NCBI RefSeq assembly: GCF_000832065.1
Contig: NZ_JXQM01000014.1
Coordinates: 39,532 to 103,531 of the forward strand
DNA: 64,000 nt
Direction: 5' to 3'
Source of the DNA: Nitrosospira sp. NpAV
GTDB lineage: Bacteria > Pseudomonadota > Gammaproteobacteria > Burkholderiales > Nitrosomonadaceae
Within the stretch, counting starts at the first letter, position 1; every line of letters begins with the position of its first letter. A model generated the notes under the pieces. It searched no databases. It saw nothing but the letters and a program-made list of their open reading frames with translations, and was not told where the DNA came from. The position numbers and the translations under genes were made by a program. This document shows, piece by piece, positions 30,494 through 39,071 of this stretch.

Positions 30494-30615
30494 AAAAACA
30501 GGGACGACTCGCGTCAGCGGCAGGAATCTTTTTTTGGTGTACGAGACGCACATTTAGGAAACCCAAGGGACAATACCCTGTGCGGATGAATCCGCGCAAT
30601 GCCTTGGAGAAATCT

Positions 30616-31734
30616 ATGCGAGCAACAAAAGTGCAATTCGATAAGGTGATCGCGTCCCAGACCGAGCTTAGTCTAATCGATGGGAGGACCGGGCGACTTT
30701 GTATTCGGGGCGTCGATATTCAGGAGTTGGCACGAGATGCAGAGTTTGAGGATATATTTTATCTACTGTTGCACGGTTCGCTGTCAAGAGGCAGAGAGCG
30801 GGAGGACTTCCGGCGCGGTTTAGTAGCCAGTAGATGTCTTTCTGAACTCAGCCAGACTGTCTTAAATTGTTTCCCATCCCATTCACGTCCGATTCACGTG
30901 GTTAAGGCGGTGTTGGCCGCTGAAGGCGCGATCTGGGATGATGCGAAGTCGGAATTGGAGACCATGATATCGTGTGTCGCGACGTTACCTATGATTGTAG
31001 CGGCGGTCCACCGTCTCAGACAGCGCCTAAAGCCTCTGCCAGCGGTTCGGGAGCTTGGTCATGCCGCAAATTTTCTCTATATGCTTAGCGGTGAAAAAGC
31101 GAGTGAGCAACATGCAAAGGCTATGGATACATACATGGTCTTGATGGCAGAGCATGCCCTGAATGCCTCTACTTTGAATGCACGTGTCATTGCCTCAACA
31201 GGCGCTTCTTACTACCCTGCCGTTATAGGTGCAATTTGCGCACTTCAGGGGCCGCTGCATGGCGGGGCGCCGCCCCTTGTATTGAACCAAATCGATGAAG
31301 CTCTATGCGCTGCGGATATCGAGAAGTGGTGCAGTGATCAGTTGGCAAAAGGTTTACGACTCATGGGATTCGGTCATCCTGTGTATGAGACCATAGATCC
31401 AAGATCTGAGATATTCAAGGATATACTTCAGGTCCTGGACCCCGAGATGCATGCCAAAGCACACGATCTTGAGCAGCGGATCCTCAGTTTCCTTCGGCGT
31501 CACAAACCTGAACACCCATGGCTGACGAATGTGGAGTATTACTCTGCACTCGTATTGCGTTCAGTCGGGGTGCCGTCGGACCTCCTGGTAACGGCGTTTG
31601 CCTGTGCCCGTATCGCGGGCTGGAGCGCTCATATCGCTGAGCAGCGTAAACAGCAGAAAAGTGGCCTAGCCGGTGTGATGCATCCACGGTCGGTTTATAT
31701 CAGGAAGGTCGCTGCTGGTCCAGAATCCCCTTGA
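30616..31734 (+). CDS. Citrate synthase homologue with Glu at the catalytic Asp position
   Basis: The start at 30616 is chosen because TTGGAGA lies before it and MRATKVQFDKVIASQTEL fits the short-form family; a GTG at 30580 is the alternative. In 372 residues the CoA/oxaloacetate histidines are present at H180 (EHALNAST), H215 (GPLHGGA) and H254 (GFGHPVY). The general base expected as Asp in NVDYY is Glu307 (NVEYY), and the usual GHRVYK is GHPVYE. It could be a citrate or methylcitrate synthase, or condense another acyl-CoA with a 2-oxoacid. Neighbours: MDH upstream, nucleotidyltransferase 17 bp downstream. Confidence 0.85.
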   Translation: MRATKVQFDKVIASQTELSLIDGRTGRLCIRGVDIQELARDAEFEDIFYLLLHGSLSRGREREDFRRGLVASRCLSELSQTVLNCFPSHSRPIHVVKAVLAAEGAIWDDAKSELETMISCVATLPMIVAAVHRLRQRLKPLPAVRELGHAANFLYMLSGEKASEQHAKAMDTYMVLMAEHALNASTLNARVIASTGASYYPAVIGAICALQGPLHGGAPPLVLNQIDEALCAADIEKWCSDQLAKGLRLMGFGHPVYETIDPRSEIFKDILQVLDPEMHAKAHDLEQRILSFLRRHKPEHPWLTNVEYYSALVLRSVGVPSDLLVTAFACARIAGWSAHIAEQRKQQKSGLAGVMHPRSVYIRKVAAGPESP

Positions 31735-31751
31735 AATGCTTTGGGTGAAAC

Positions 31752-32375
31752 ATGTCTATTACTTCGCGCGAGACTCGGGGATGGCGAATCGGCATATTTG
31801 TTGGGAGTTTCAACCCACCACACATTGCGCATTTATTCCTCGTACAGGATGCAATGCAGGAGTTTGACTTAGATTTGGTCTATGTTGTAGCCGACCGACT
31901 TGTCAAATATAAGGTTTTGGTCAATCTAGCTCATCGTCAGAAAATGATTGATTTGCTTTTTGGAGCGTGCCCTGGTGTTCTTACCCAATTCTCAGCAAGA
32001 GATAAGGATCGGTTTGAGAATGCCGAATTGTGGGATATTCACCGCACCATTGAGGAAGCGCATCTAGGTGATGATGTTTACCTCATATTAGGCGCAAGTA
32101 CCCTACAATGGTATGTCGCACAGTTCCCAGAGCACTCACTTGAAGTGGTCCGGCAACTTATTGTTTGCCTACGCGACGAAGATTCGATCGTTTGTAGCAC
32201 CCCAGCCCGGTGCACTGTTCAATCGTTTGTTCCGCGAATTCGAGGCGCGTCATCAACGCAGATCCGAAATCAACTTGCTCGCGGAATACCGACCCCGCTA
32301 CTGACTCCTGAGCTCGTTGCCTATATTGCTGAGCACAACCTGTACGCGAGCACCGCTCCCCGGAAGGTATTATGA
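31752..32375 (+). CDS. NadD/NMNAT-like nucleotidyltransferase
   Basis: The 207 residues have the nucleotidyltransferase alpha/beta-phosphodiesterase signature: GSFNPPHIAH at 18-27, where the usual HxGH is HIAH, and the C-terminal ASSTQIR at 166-172. Families of this type transfer AMP or CMP to a phosphate, most often making NAD(P) precursors. The nicotinate-specific loop (PPHK) is not evident, so the acceptor may differ. The stop overlaps the next start by four bases, which indicates coupled translation. Confidence 0.8.
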   Translation: MSITSRETRGWRIGIFVGSFNPPHIAHLFLVQDAMQEFDLDLVYVVADRLVKYKVLVNLAHRQKMIDLLFGACPGVLTQFSARDKDRFENAELWDIHRTIEEAHLGDDVYLILGASTLQWYVAQFPEHSLEVVRQLIVCLRDEDSIVCSTPARCTVQSFVPRIRGASSTQIRNQLARGIPTPLLTPELVAYIAEHNLYASTAPRKVL

Positions 32376-33262
32376 GTCAGTACCCTGTGTTAAAGGGTGG
32401 GTTGGCCGATTCGATTCTCCGTAACATCATGTCGCCAAACTACTACTTTCATGTTCCGGTCGGTGAGCGTACATTTGCCTATCCGCTTTTCTCTCGTGAA
32501 TTAAGTCTGTACACCGACGGTAGCCGTGGGAGGGCATTGCTTCATCAAAGCATGACAGTTCTCGATATGTACGGACTAGAAACCACGAGTAGGTATCTAG
32601 CTTGGGTTTTCAATAAACCTTGTTCTGAGAACGGACGGATCGCTGGCGGTCTGGAAGCCTTTATTGAAGGGGAAACGTACGATTTATGTGATTGTGTTGA
32701 TAGTCAGCGATTTTCCCGCGTCGCTCCAATCCCATTACAAGGGCGATTCGGAATCCGTACTGCTCCCCGGCCTCGCGTCCTTATATTGGGGGCATTCTTC
32801 CCGGCAGATTATGCAGTTCGTCTCTTCGACAATCCTACAGCAACTTTGGAGCGCTTGGCGGGGGAACAGCCAATTCTGCCCTTTGAACGCACCGTTATGG
32901 TTTGCCATCAGTTGCGGCTGAGGGGACTTGAATGCATGACCTCCATGACCCATGCACGTGACATTTTGAACCTGTTTCTTCGCGTGCAAGCACTTATGCG
33001 TATTGCTGAACATATCGTTGTTCTGTTGACTCCAGGGTCTTCGTCGGTTGCGATGGAATATGGGGTCGTTTGCGCGGACCCCATCCTGGCTCGTAAGGCC
33101 GTCGTCTTAGTGCCGCGAGATAGCACCTTCATAACGATGGGGATTCGTGGGACTTTCATGCTTGAGGAGCCCAAGCATTTCTTCTATGCGAGTGATGGAC
33201 AGATCCCAGGAGCGCTTGATCAGGCGATTGCCTATATGAAAAGCTTGCGACACCCCGCGTGA
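32372..33262 (+). CDS. Unrecognised protein with nucleoside-deoxyribosyltransferase-like C-terminal region
   Basis: I do not recognise this 296-residue protein as a whole. The first 130 residues have no clear domain. From about 134 there is a Rossmann-like pattern: PRVLILGAFFPADYAV, then LRGLECMTS, AEHIVVLLTPGSSS and VAMEYGVV-RKAVVLVPRD. The last part resembles the GMELGYALSQGKYVLLVIPD segment of nucleoside 2-deoxyribosyltransferases, placing Glu229 where their nucleophile sits. That similarity is by eye and weak. Cysteines cluster at C106 and C108. It overlaps the nucleotidyltransferase stop (ATGA) and is probably in the same pathway. Confidence 0.6.
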   Translation: MSQYPVLKGGLADSILRNIMSPNYYFHVPVGERTFAYPLFSRELSLYTDGSRGRALLHQSMTVLDMYGLETTSRYLAWVFNKPCSENGRIAGGLEAFIEGETYDLCDCVDSQRFSRVAPIPLQGRFGIRTAPRPRVLILGAFFPADYAVRLFDNPTATLERLAGEQPILPFERTVMVCHQLRLRGLECMTSMTHARDILNLFLRVQALMRIAEHIVVLLTPGSSSVAMEYGVVCADPILARKAVVLVPRDSTFITMGIRGTFMLEEPKHFFYASDGQIPGALDQAIAYMKSLRHPA

Positions 33263-33382
33263 GAGATGCGCCCACCAGATTCAAGATTTTCAGAGATCCC
33301 GAACCTTATGACTGCTGGATGAAGGTGCATCGCGCGGGGAGGAGCAACGTCATTGCCATGTCTTTTTTACCAGGAGAACGCT

Positions 33383-34480
33383 ATGCGTTTGGACCTCATA
33401 GGCGGTGACTTAGTCTGTCCCGTCTGTGTAAATGACGCTCACAACCTACCCCCTCTCGAAGCTGTGCCATACGCCGGTAAAACTGAGGCGGTTCCTGAAA
33501 TGACCTCAACATTCGAGGCCGGGGTTCTTCATTGTTTACGATGCGAACGCAACTTCTGTGTAGAGGATGGGATAGGATTCTTTTCTGGACCACCTCATTC
33601 GGCCGGAAGGAAGGATGACTTTGGCAAAGGACGATATGACTCCGAGGCTTATGCGCGCGCCTACATTCAGACCCACTTTCGCGATGTGATCGCGGACGAC
33701 AAGGCAGCGCGCACCCATCTCGATCTGCACGACGTCACGGGTTTCTATTCGTGCTCAGCAAACAATATGTACTATCGGTCGATGGCCGAGATGCTCTTCA
33801 CTAAACTCCCTCTCGGTGCCACAGTGCTCGACCTAGGGTGTTCGGTAGGAAGACTCTCCCACGAACTCGCGCGGCGGGCTCGAGTTGTCGTAGGCGCTGA
33901 TTCCTCCGAAACTCATATTCGGGTTGCCAAAGCGATACAACGGCATCGCCGCGTCTCATTTCGCGTGGGGGAGGCGACGGTTTCTGGAAAGTACGTAGAA
34001 GGCCCGGAGATCGTCGTGGATGTGTCCTCCGTCGTTCGCAACAACGTGGTTTTCGTGGTCGCTGACGAACAACGTCTTCCCTTCCGTCGCTTCGACGGGA
34101 TCGTATGCTCGGCGGTGATTGAACGCGTGCCAAACTTGGAGGCGTTCCTCCGTACACTGCGACATCGAATACACGACGGCGGCCTCCTGCTACTGAGTAG
34201 CCCCTTCGATCAGGACGAGCGCTTCGTCGACCGTAGCAACTGGCTGGGCTATGGCGCGTACGGCACTGAGTTGGGTACAGCAGAGGAGTCGCTTCGTAGA
34301 TTGGCGCAACGGTTAGGATTCCATCCGATAGGCAAAATCGGTAGTGTAGTAGAAGGTGGACCAAGTCCACATGACGACGCTTACCGGCGCGACCTAAGGT
34401 GGATTACCTATAATGACAGGCGCAAGCACATGGTCTGGAGTGTCCACGCGGAACTGTTCGAGGCGCGCGACTCGTTGTGA
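33383..34480 (+). CDS. SAM-dependent methyltransferase with N-terminal zinc ribbon
   Basis: The ATG at 33383 is chosen for its AGGAGA site; an in-frame ATG at 33353 is upstream of that site. In 365 residues an N-terminal Trm112-like zinc ribbon has C12/C15 (VCPVC) and C51/C54 (CLRCERNFC). A class I methyltransferase fold follows with motif I VLDLGCSVGR at 148-157, GADSSETHIRVAK, and a late acidic loop GIVCSAVIERVPNLEAFL. The substrate is unknown. It lies 120 bp after the previous gene and closes the cassette. Confidence 0.82.
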   Translation: MRLDLIGGDLVCPVCVNDAHNLPPLEAVPYAGKTEAVPEMTSTFEAGVLHCLRCERNFCVEDGIGFFSGPPHSAGRKDDFGKGRYDSEAYARAYIQTHFRDVIADDKAARTHLDLHDVTGFYSCSANNMYYRSMAEMLFTKLPLGATVLDLGCSVGRLSHELARRARVVVGADSSETHIRVAKAIQRHRRVSFRVGEATVSGKYVEGPEIVVDVSSVVRNNVVFVVADEQRLPFRRFDGIVCSAVIERVPNLEAFLRTLRHRIHDGGLLLLSSPFDQDERFVDRSNWLGYGAYGTELGTAEESLRRLAQRLGFHPIGKIGSVVEGGPSPHDDAYRRDLRWITYNDRRKHMVWSVHAELFEARDSL

Positions 34481-34591
34481 AGACCTACCTGTCGACTTCG
34501 ACGCTAATCGCGCCGTCTACCATGACGCGCTGAAGCAGCCACAAGATGCTGACATGTTTATCGACGTCAGGACGTTACGCCAAACGTTGCG

Positions 34592-34605
34592 GGATTTAGG
34601 TTTAG
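34592..34605 (+). repeat. Right half-end of the dispersed repeat at the cassette border
   Basis: GGATTTAGG at 34592-34600 equals the right terminal bases of the repeat, followed by TTTAGG. It directly follows, on the other strand, the stop of the flavin reductase gene. It is in inverted orientation relative to the left half-end at 29190, so the two enclose the five-gene cassette. The match is only nine bases and could be chance. Confidence 0.35.
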
Positions 34606-35651
34606 GATTCGGGTGCGCCTGTCGAAGCAGTGGAGGCAGTAAATGCATCCGAAAAAAATTCATCTTCCGGCAAGCCGCGCAGTCTGGTGAAATCTTTATG
34701 GGCGACTTCAACCATCGCCGGCGCTCCGCAGGCGTATACCTGATATCCGGCGAGATCCTCGAAGTCTTGCAGCACGGCTTGATGCACCAAACCGGTTCTT
34801 CCGCTCCAGTTATCCGTCGGCAGCGCCTCCGATAGCACCGGAATAAAAGTAAAATTGTCGTGTTCTTGCTGCCAGCTTCCCGCCAGATCCGCCATATACA
34901 GATCGGCTTTTGTGCGGTTGCCCCAGTAGAGTACCATTTGCCGCTCGCTGCCACGCAGATTTCGCACATAAAAGGCGTGTTCAAGGATGCTTTTAACCGG
35001 TGCGAAGCCAGTGCTGCTAGCCACGAATATAATCGGTTTGTCCGAATCTTCGCGCAGGAAAAACGTACCGAGCGGTCCTTCAAAACGGAGGATATCCCGT
35101 TCCTTCATGTGCGTGAACACATGCTCGGCGAACGTGCCGCCAAGGTAGTTGCGGACATGAAGCTGTAGCAATTCATCATCATGAGGCGCGTTGGCCAGCG
35201 AAAAACTCCGGCGCTTGCCATTTTTCATGAGAATATCGATGTATTGCCCGGCGAGGAATTGCAATCGTTCATTGGTGGGAAGCTTGAGGGAGATAACCAT
35301 TACGTTGGGCGCGACGCGTTCCAGTTTATGCACGCGGCATGGCAGGGTTTTGACTTTAATATCCTTGATTGCCCCGATTTCGCGGCACTCGATTACCAGA
35401 TCCGACAACGGCAGAGCGCAACAAAACAATGCCATACCTGCCTGCTTCTCTATTTCCGTTAGGGTGTCCTCGTTATGGCTGCCGAAATCGACCTTTCCCT
35501 GTATGATTTTGCCCTTGCAAGTGCCGCAGGCTCCGTTACGGCAACCGTAAGGAAGCGGAAATCCTTCGCGTAGCGCGGCTTGTAGTACCGTTTCGCCGGC
35601 TTGAGCAGATAAAATGTGTCCACTGGGCTGGATGGTTATTTGGTGCGACAT
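34602..35651 (-). CDS. 2Fe-2S/FAD NAD(P)H reductase (CDP-6-deoxy-delta-3,4-glucoseen reductase-like)
   Basis: The 349 residues combine an N-terminal plant-type ferredoxin domain (C37, C42, C45, C77; CRNGACGTC), a FAD-binding domain (RSFSLANAPHD) and a NAD(P)-binding domain (FVASSTGFAPVKSILEHA). This order matches the AscD/RfbI-like reductases annotated across betaproteobacteria. They pass electrons from NAD(P)H to a partner, often not a sugar enzyme. No partner gene is next to it. Divergent from the SDR gene at 35707. Confidence 0.88.
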   Translation of the reverse strand: MSHQITIQPSGHILSAQAGETVLQAALREGFPLPYGCRNGACGTCKGKIIQGKVDFGSHNEDTLTEIEKQAGMALFCCALPLSDLVIECREIGAIKDIKVKTLPCRVHKLERVAPNVMVISLKLPTNERLQFLAGQYIDILMKNGKRRSFSLANAPHDDELLQLHVRNYLGGTFAEHVFTHMKERDILRFEGPLGTFFLREDSDKPIIFVASSTGFAPVKSILEHAFYVRNLRGSERQMVLYWGNRTKADLYMADLAGSWQQEHDNFTFIPVLSEALPTDNWSGRTGLVHQAVLQDFEDLAGYQVYACGAPAMVEVAHKDFTRLRGLPEDEFFSDAFTASTASTGAPES

Positions 35652-35706
35652 TCGATTACGAGTGAGTCAACAAAGATAAAAATTACCGGTAAATAAAGTA
35701 AGTATT

Positions 35707-36612
35707 ATGAAACGAACCCTTTTAATTGTTGGCTGCGGCAACATCGCCTTGCGCGCGGCACCGACGCTACAGGCCCATTATCGGCTGCTGGGCCTTTATC
35801 GGAGACCGGAGAGTCGTACCGCCTTGCATTTGCGTGGCATTAGACCGGTATATGGAGATCTCGACAAACCCGACAGCCTCGGGAAGCTTGCGGGAATGGC
35901 CCATGCGGTACTGCATCTGGCACCACCGCCCCATCATGGCGAACGAGATACCCGCACCGCGAATCTCCTGTCGGCATTGACAAAGCGGCCAAAGATGAAG
36001 GGAGCAATGTTACCACAACGGCTTATTTACATCAGCACCAGTGGCGTATATGGAGATTGCAAAGGAGCCTGGGTGGATGAAACCCACTTGATCAATCCGC
36101 AAACGGAACGTGCGTTGCGTCGCGTTGATGCGGAGAGACAGGTGCGAAACTGGGGTCTGCGCAATCACGCCAATGTCTCGATTTTGCGCGTACCTGGTAT
36201 TTACGCAGCGGATCGTCTCCCGCTTGATCGCCTGCGCGATGCTTCTCCGGCACTATTGCCTGAAGACGACAGTTACACCAATCACATCCATGCCGACGAT
36301 CTTGTCCGCATTATTTTTGCTGCCCTGCGCCACGCGAGACCGGGCAGAATTTATCACGCCTGCGACGACTCCAACTTGAAAATGGGTGAGTATTTTGATT
36401 TGATAGCGGATCAATTTGATTTGCCTAGACCGCCGCGCATTGCCCGTGCCCAGGCCGAAGGCAGCATATCCCCCGGCATGTTGTCGTTCATGCGAGAATC
36501 GCGGCGACTCACAAATACCCGCATAAAGTACGAGTTGCATGTAAACCTGCGCTATCCCACTGTGGCCGGCGGTATTGCGGGGAGCGCAGCAATTGCTGCG
36601 GAAAGAAGGTAA
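35707..36612 (+). CDS. NAD(P)-dependent sugar-epimerase-like SDR protein
   Basis: The 301 residues have an N-terminal nucleotide-binding motif, LIVGCGNIALRAAP, somewhat different from the canonical GxxGxxG. The middle has LIYISTSGVYGDCKGAWVDE and RVPGIYAADRLPLDR. The C-terminal FDLPRPPRIARAQ and TNTRIKYELHVNLRYP are typical of the YeeZ-like extended SDR group. The SDR Tyr is present in SGVYGD, but a clear YxxxK is not seen. The reaction is unknown. Confidence 0.82.
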   Translation: MKRTLLIVGCGNIALRAAPTLQAHYRLLGLYRRPESRTALHLRGIRPVYGDLDKPDSLGKLAGMAHAVLHLAPPPHHGERDTRTANLLSALTKRPKMKGAMLPQRLIYISTSGVYGDCKGAWVDETHLINPQTERALRRVDAERQVRNWGLRNHANVSILRVPGIYAADRLPLDRLRDASPALLPEDDSYTNHIHADDLVRIIFAALRHARPGRIYHACDDSNLKMGEYFDLIADQFDLPRPPRIARAQAEGSISPGMLSFMRESRRLTNTRIKYELHVNLRYPTVAGGIAGSAAIAAERR

Positions 36613-36673
36613 AATTCTGGACCCTGAAGGGATGATTTAATGGTGTTTGCGAGTAAAATTTCCTGCTGCTGCG

Positions 36674-37003
36674 ATGGAATCCATACTCATTATTACCAAT
36701 TTGCCCGATAGAGAGAGTGCCATGGCGCTGGCTCAAAGGTTGATTGAGCACCGCTTGGCAGCTTGCGTTAACGTGATGGCAAGCTGCACCTCCGTATATC
36801 ACTGGCGGGGGGAAAACGAAACCGTGAGCGAGGTGCCGGTTCTTATCAAAACCCTCGCGCAGCATTACGCCCAGCTGGAGCAGTTGATAAAGTCGATGCA
36901 TCCTTACGAACTACCCGAAATCATTGCTGTCCCAATAACCAATGGTTTGCCTGCTTATTTGAAGTGGATTGCCGACGAAACGTTAGTCTCAGATAAAAAA
37001 TGA
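36674..37003 (+). CDS. cutA: Divalent-cation tolerance protein CutA
   Basis: CutA is a small trimeric protein affecting tolerance of copper and other divalent metals. From the ATG at 36674 it has 109 residues: LIITNLPDRESAMALAQRLIEHRLAACVNV, SVYHWRGENETVSEVPVLIKT and HPYELPEIIAVPI are family hallmarks. An in-frame upstream ATG at 36647 would add nine residues. The stop overlaps the dsbD ATG, a frequent pairing. Confidence 0.95.
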   Translation: MESILIITNLPDRESAMALAQRLIEHRLAACVNVMASCTSVYHWRGENETVSEVPVLIKTLAQHYAQLEQLIKSMHPYELPEIIAVPITNGLPAYLKWIADETLVSDKK

Positions 37004-38964
37004 ATACCGCCAGGTTACCCTTGCACCTGATCCGATACTTCCTGCTATTACTCTGTTTTTCCAGTATAAACGGGTTCGCTGAGGAGAGGACGCCGTCCGG
37101 CTTCCTTTCGGGGCTGAAGCAGCTCGGCGCGAGTTTTGATCAAGATGAGCAGGAATTATTACCCCCGGACCAGGCCTTCAAACTGACGGTCAAGGTGCGC
37201 GACGAGAATACCCTGGTGGCACAATTCGAGCCGGCAAAAAACTATTATCTTTATCGGGATAAGGTCGCGTTCAAGCCTCAAAACACTGAAACATCGATCG
37301 AGAAAATCTCGCTCCCCCAGGGAGCGGTAAAAAGCGATTTGACTTTTGGCCAGGTAGAGGTTTTTCATAAGCCATTCGAAGCGGTAATTTCGTTGAAGCG
37401 GGGCGCGGCCTCAACCAATAAATTGACCCTTGTCGCCACTTATCAGGGCTGCAATGAACCGATAGGTGTCTGCTATGCGCCTATCAATAAGGTGATTGAA
37501 CTGACGCTCCCGATGGCAAAAGCGGCGGTGGGAGCCGTCGCCAACGCGGTAAGCAATGATGCCGTGGCGGCAGCACCTTTTTCAGCCGCTAAACCGGACG
37601 CCGCCTCGGAGTTGTTTGCGTCCCCGGCATCTCCCGCGATTGAGACCGAGTCTCTCAGAATAGAGCGAATGTTCGAGAGCGGCAACTTCTGGCTGATTCT
37701 GACCGGTTTCTTCGGCATCGGCCTGCTTCTCTCATTCACGCCTTGCGTCTTTCCGATGTTTCCCATTCTATCGGGCATTATCGCCAAACGGGGTGAGCAT
37801 ATTACCAAGACCCGCGGATTCATTTTATCGTTAGCCTACGTCATGGGTATGGCAATTACCTATGCCGCCGCAGGCGTTGCAGCCGGACTTTCCGGTGCGA
37901 TGCTTTCCGCGGCTTTGCAAAATGCCTGGGTTCTGGGCACATTTGCGCTGGTTTTTGTGACACTGGCTTTTTCCATGTTTGGTTTCTACGAATTGCAATT
38001 ACCCACTTTTCTTCAAAGCAAACTCTCCGAGGAGGCCGGGCATTTAAAGGGGGGACAACTGACAGGGGTGTTTGGTATGGGGGCGCTGTCCGCATTAATT
38101 GTCGGACCGTGTGTTGCCGCCCCGCTGGCTGGCGCGTTGCTTTACATCAGCCAGACCCGGGACGTGGTGCTGGGTGGCTCGGCGTTATTCGTCATGGCCT
38201 TGGGCATGGGCGTGCCGCTATTATTGCTGGGCGCATCCGCCGGTGTGCTTTTGCCCAAAGCGGGGCCCTGGATGGAGTCCGTCAAACATTTTTTTGGGGT
38301 ATTGCTGCTCGGAGTAGCTATATGGCTGATATCCCCGGTAATCCCGGCGGTGGCACATATGTTATTGTGGGCGGCACTATTGATCGTCTCAGCCATTTAT
38401 TTGCATGCTGTTGACCCGCTGCGGCCTGATGCTTCCGGCGTTCGGAAATTTCTGAAAGGCCTGGGCATGATCGCGCTCCTGACGGGTGTTGCCCTGCTGA
38501 TAGGTGTTTTATCCGGCAGCCGTGACATTTTGCAGCCACTTTCAAAACTGAATGTTTCGAATGTTGATGCGAGTGGAACCAAGAAGAGCATAGTCCAAGC
38601 GGGGCATTTACCATTTCAGCGTGTAAAGTCGGTAGCAGAACTTGAACAGCATATTCTCCAGGCGCGGGACAAATATGTGATGCTGGACTTTTATGCAGAC
38701 TGGTGCATTTCTTGCAAAGAAATGGAGCGCTTCACATTTACCGATGAGAAAGTGCAGTCCCGGCTGAAAGACGTTGTATTGCTGCAGGTTGATGTTACCG
38801 CCGGTACACCTGATGATGCGGCACTTCTGAAACGTTTCAAGCTATTTGGCCCTCCCGGTATCCTGTTTATCGATCGTCAGGGTCGTGAAATTCCACGCAT
38901 CAGGCTCATTGGATATCAGGATGCAGAAAGGTTTCTCTCGGTACTTGATGCCATATTGATTTAG
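37000..38964 (+). CDS. dsbD: Thiol:disulfide interchange protein DsbD
   Basis: DsbD moves electrons from cytoplasmic thioredoxin across the inner membrane to keep periplasmic thiols reduced, which is needed for cytochrome c maturation. The 654 residues have a signal peptide, an N-terminal immunoglobulin-like domain with C151/C158 (GCNEPIGVC), eight or so transmembrane helices with FTPCVFPMFPILSG and VGPCVAAPLAGALL, and a C-terminal thioredoxin domain with DWCISCKEME. All three redox Cys pairs are present. Confidence 0.96.
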   Translation: MNTARLPLHLIRYFLLLLCFSSINGFAEERTPSGFLSGLKQLGASFDQDEQELLPPDQAFKLTVKVRDENTLVAQFEPAKNYYLYRDKVAFKPQNTETSIEKISLPQGAVKSDLTFGQVEVFHKPFEAVISLKRGAASTNKLTLVATYQGCNEPIGVCYAPINKVIELTLPMAKAAVGAVANAVSNDAVAAAPFSAAKPDAASELFASPASPAIETESLRIERMFESGNFWLILTGFFGIGLLLSFTPCVFPMFPILSGIIAKRGEHITKTRGFILSLAYVMGMAITYAAAGVAAGLSGAMLSAALQNAWVLGTFALVFVTLAFSMFGFYELQLPTFLQSKLSEEAGHLKGGQLTGVFGMGALSALIVGPCVAAPLAGALLYISQTRDVVLGGSALFVMALGMGVPLLLLGASAGVLLPKAGPWMESVKHFFGVLLLGVAIWLISPVIPAVAHMLLWAALLIVSAIYLHAVDPLRPDASGVRKFLKGLGMIALLTGVALLIGVLSGSRDILQPLSKLNVSNVDASGTKKSIVQAGHLPFQRVKSVAELEQHILQARDKYVMLDFYADWCISCKEMERFTFTDEKVQSRLKDVVLLQVDVTAGTPDDAALLKRFKLFGPPGILFIDRQGREIPRIRLIGYQDAERFLSVLDAILI

Positions 38965-39071
38965 TGTCGATGGATCCCGTTTTTCTTGTCAATTCTACAA
39001 GGCGTATTTGCGTGTTTCCCGGGTAGCCTTATATCTGCATAATCCGGGTCGATGGCAAGAAACGCTAGGGC

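Noticed and set aside
29507..34480. Phosphonate antibiotic gene cluster
   Set aside because: No PEP mutase, phosphonopyruvate decarboxylase or resistance/transport gene is in the window; only the citrate-synthase and nucleotidyltransferase parallels exist.
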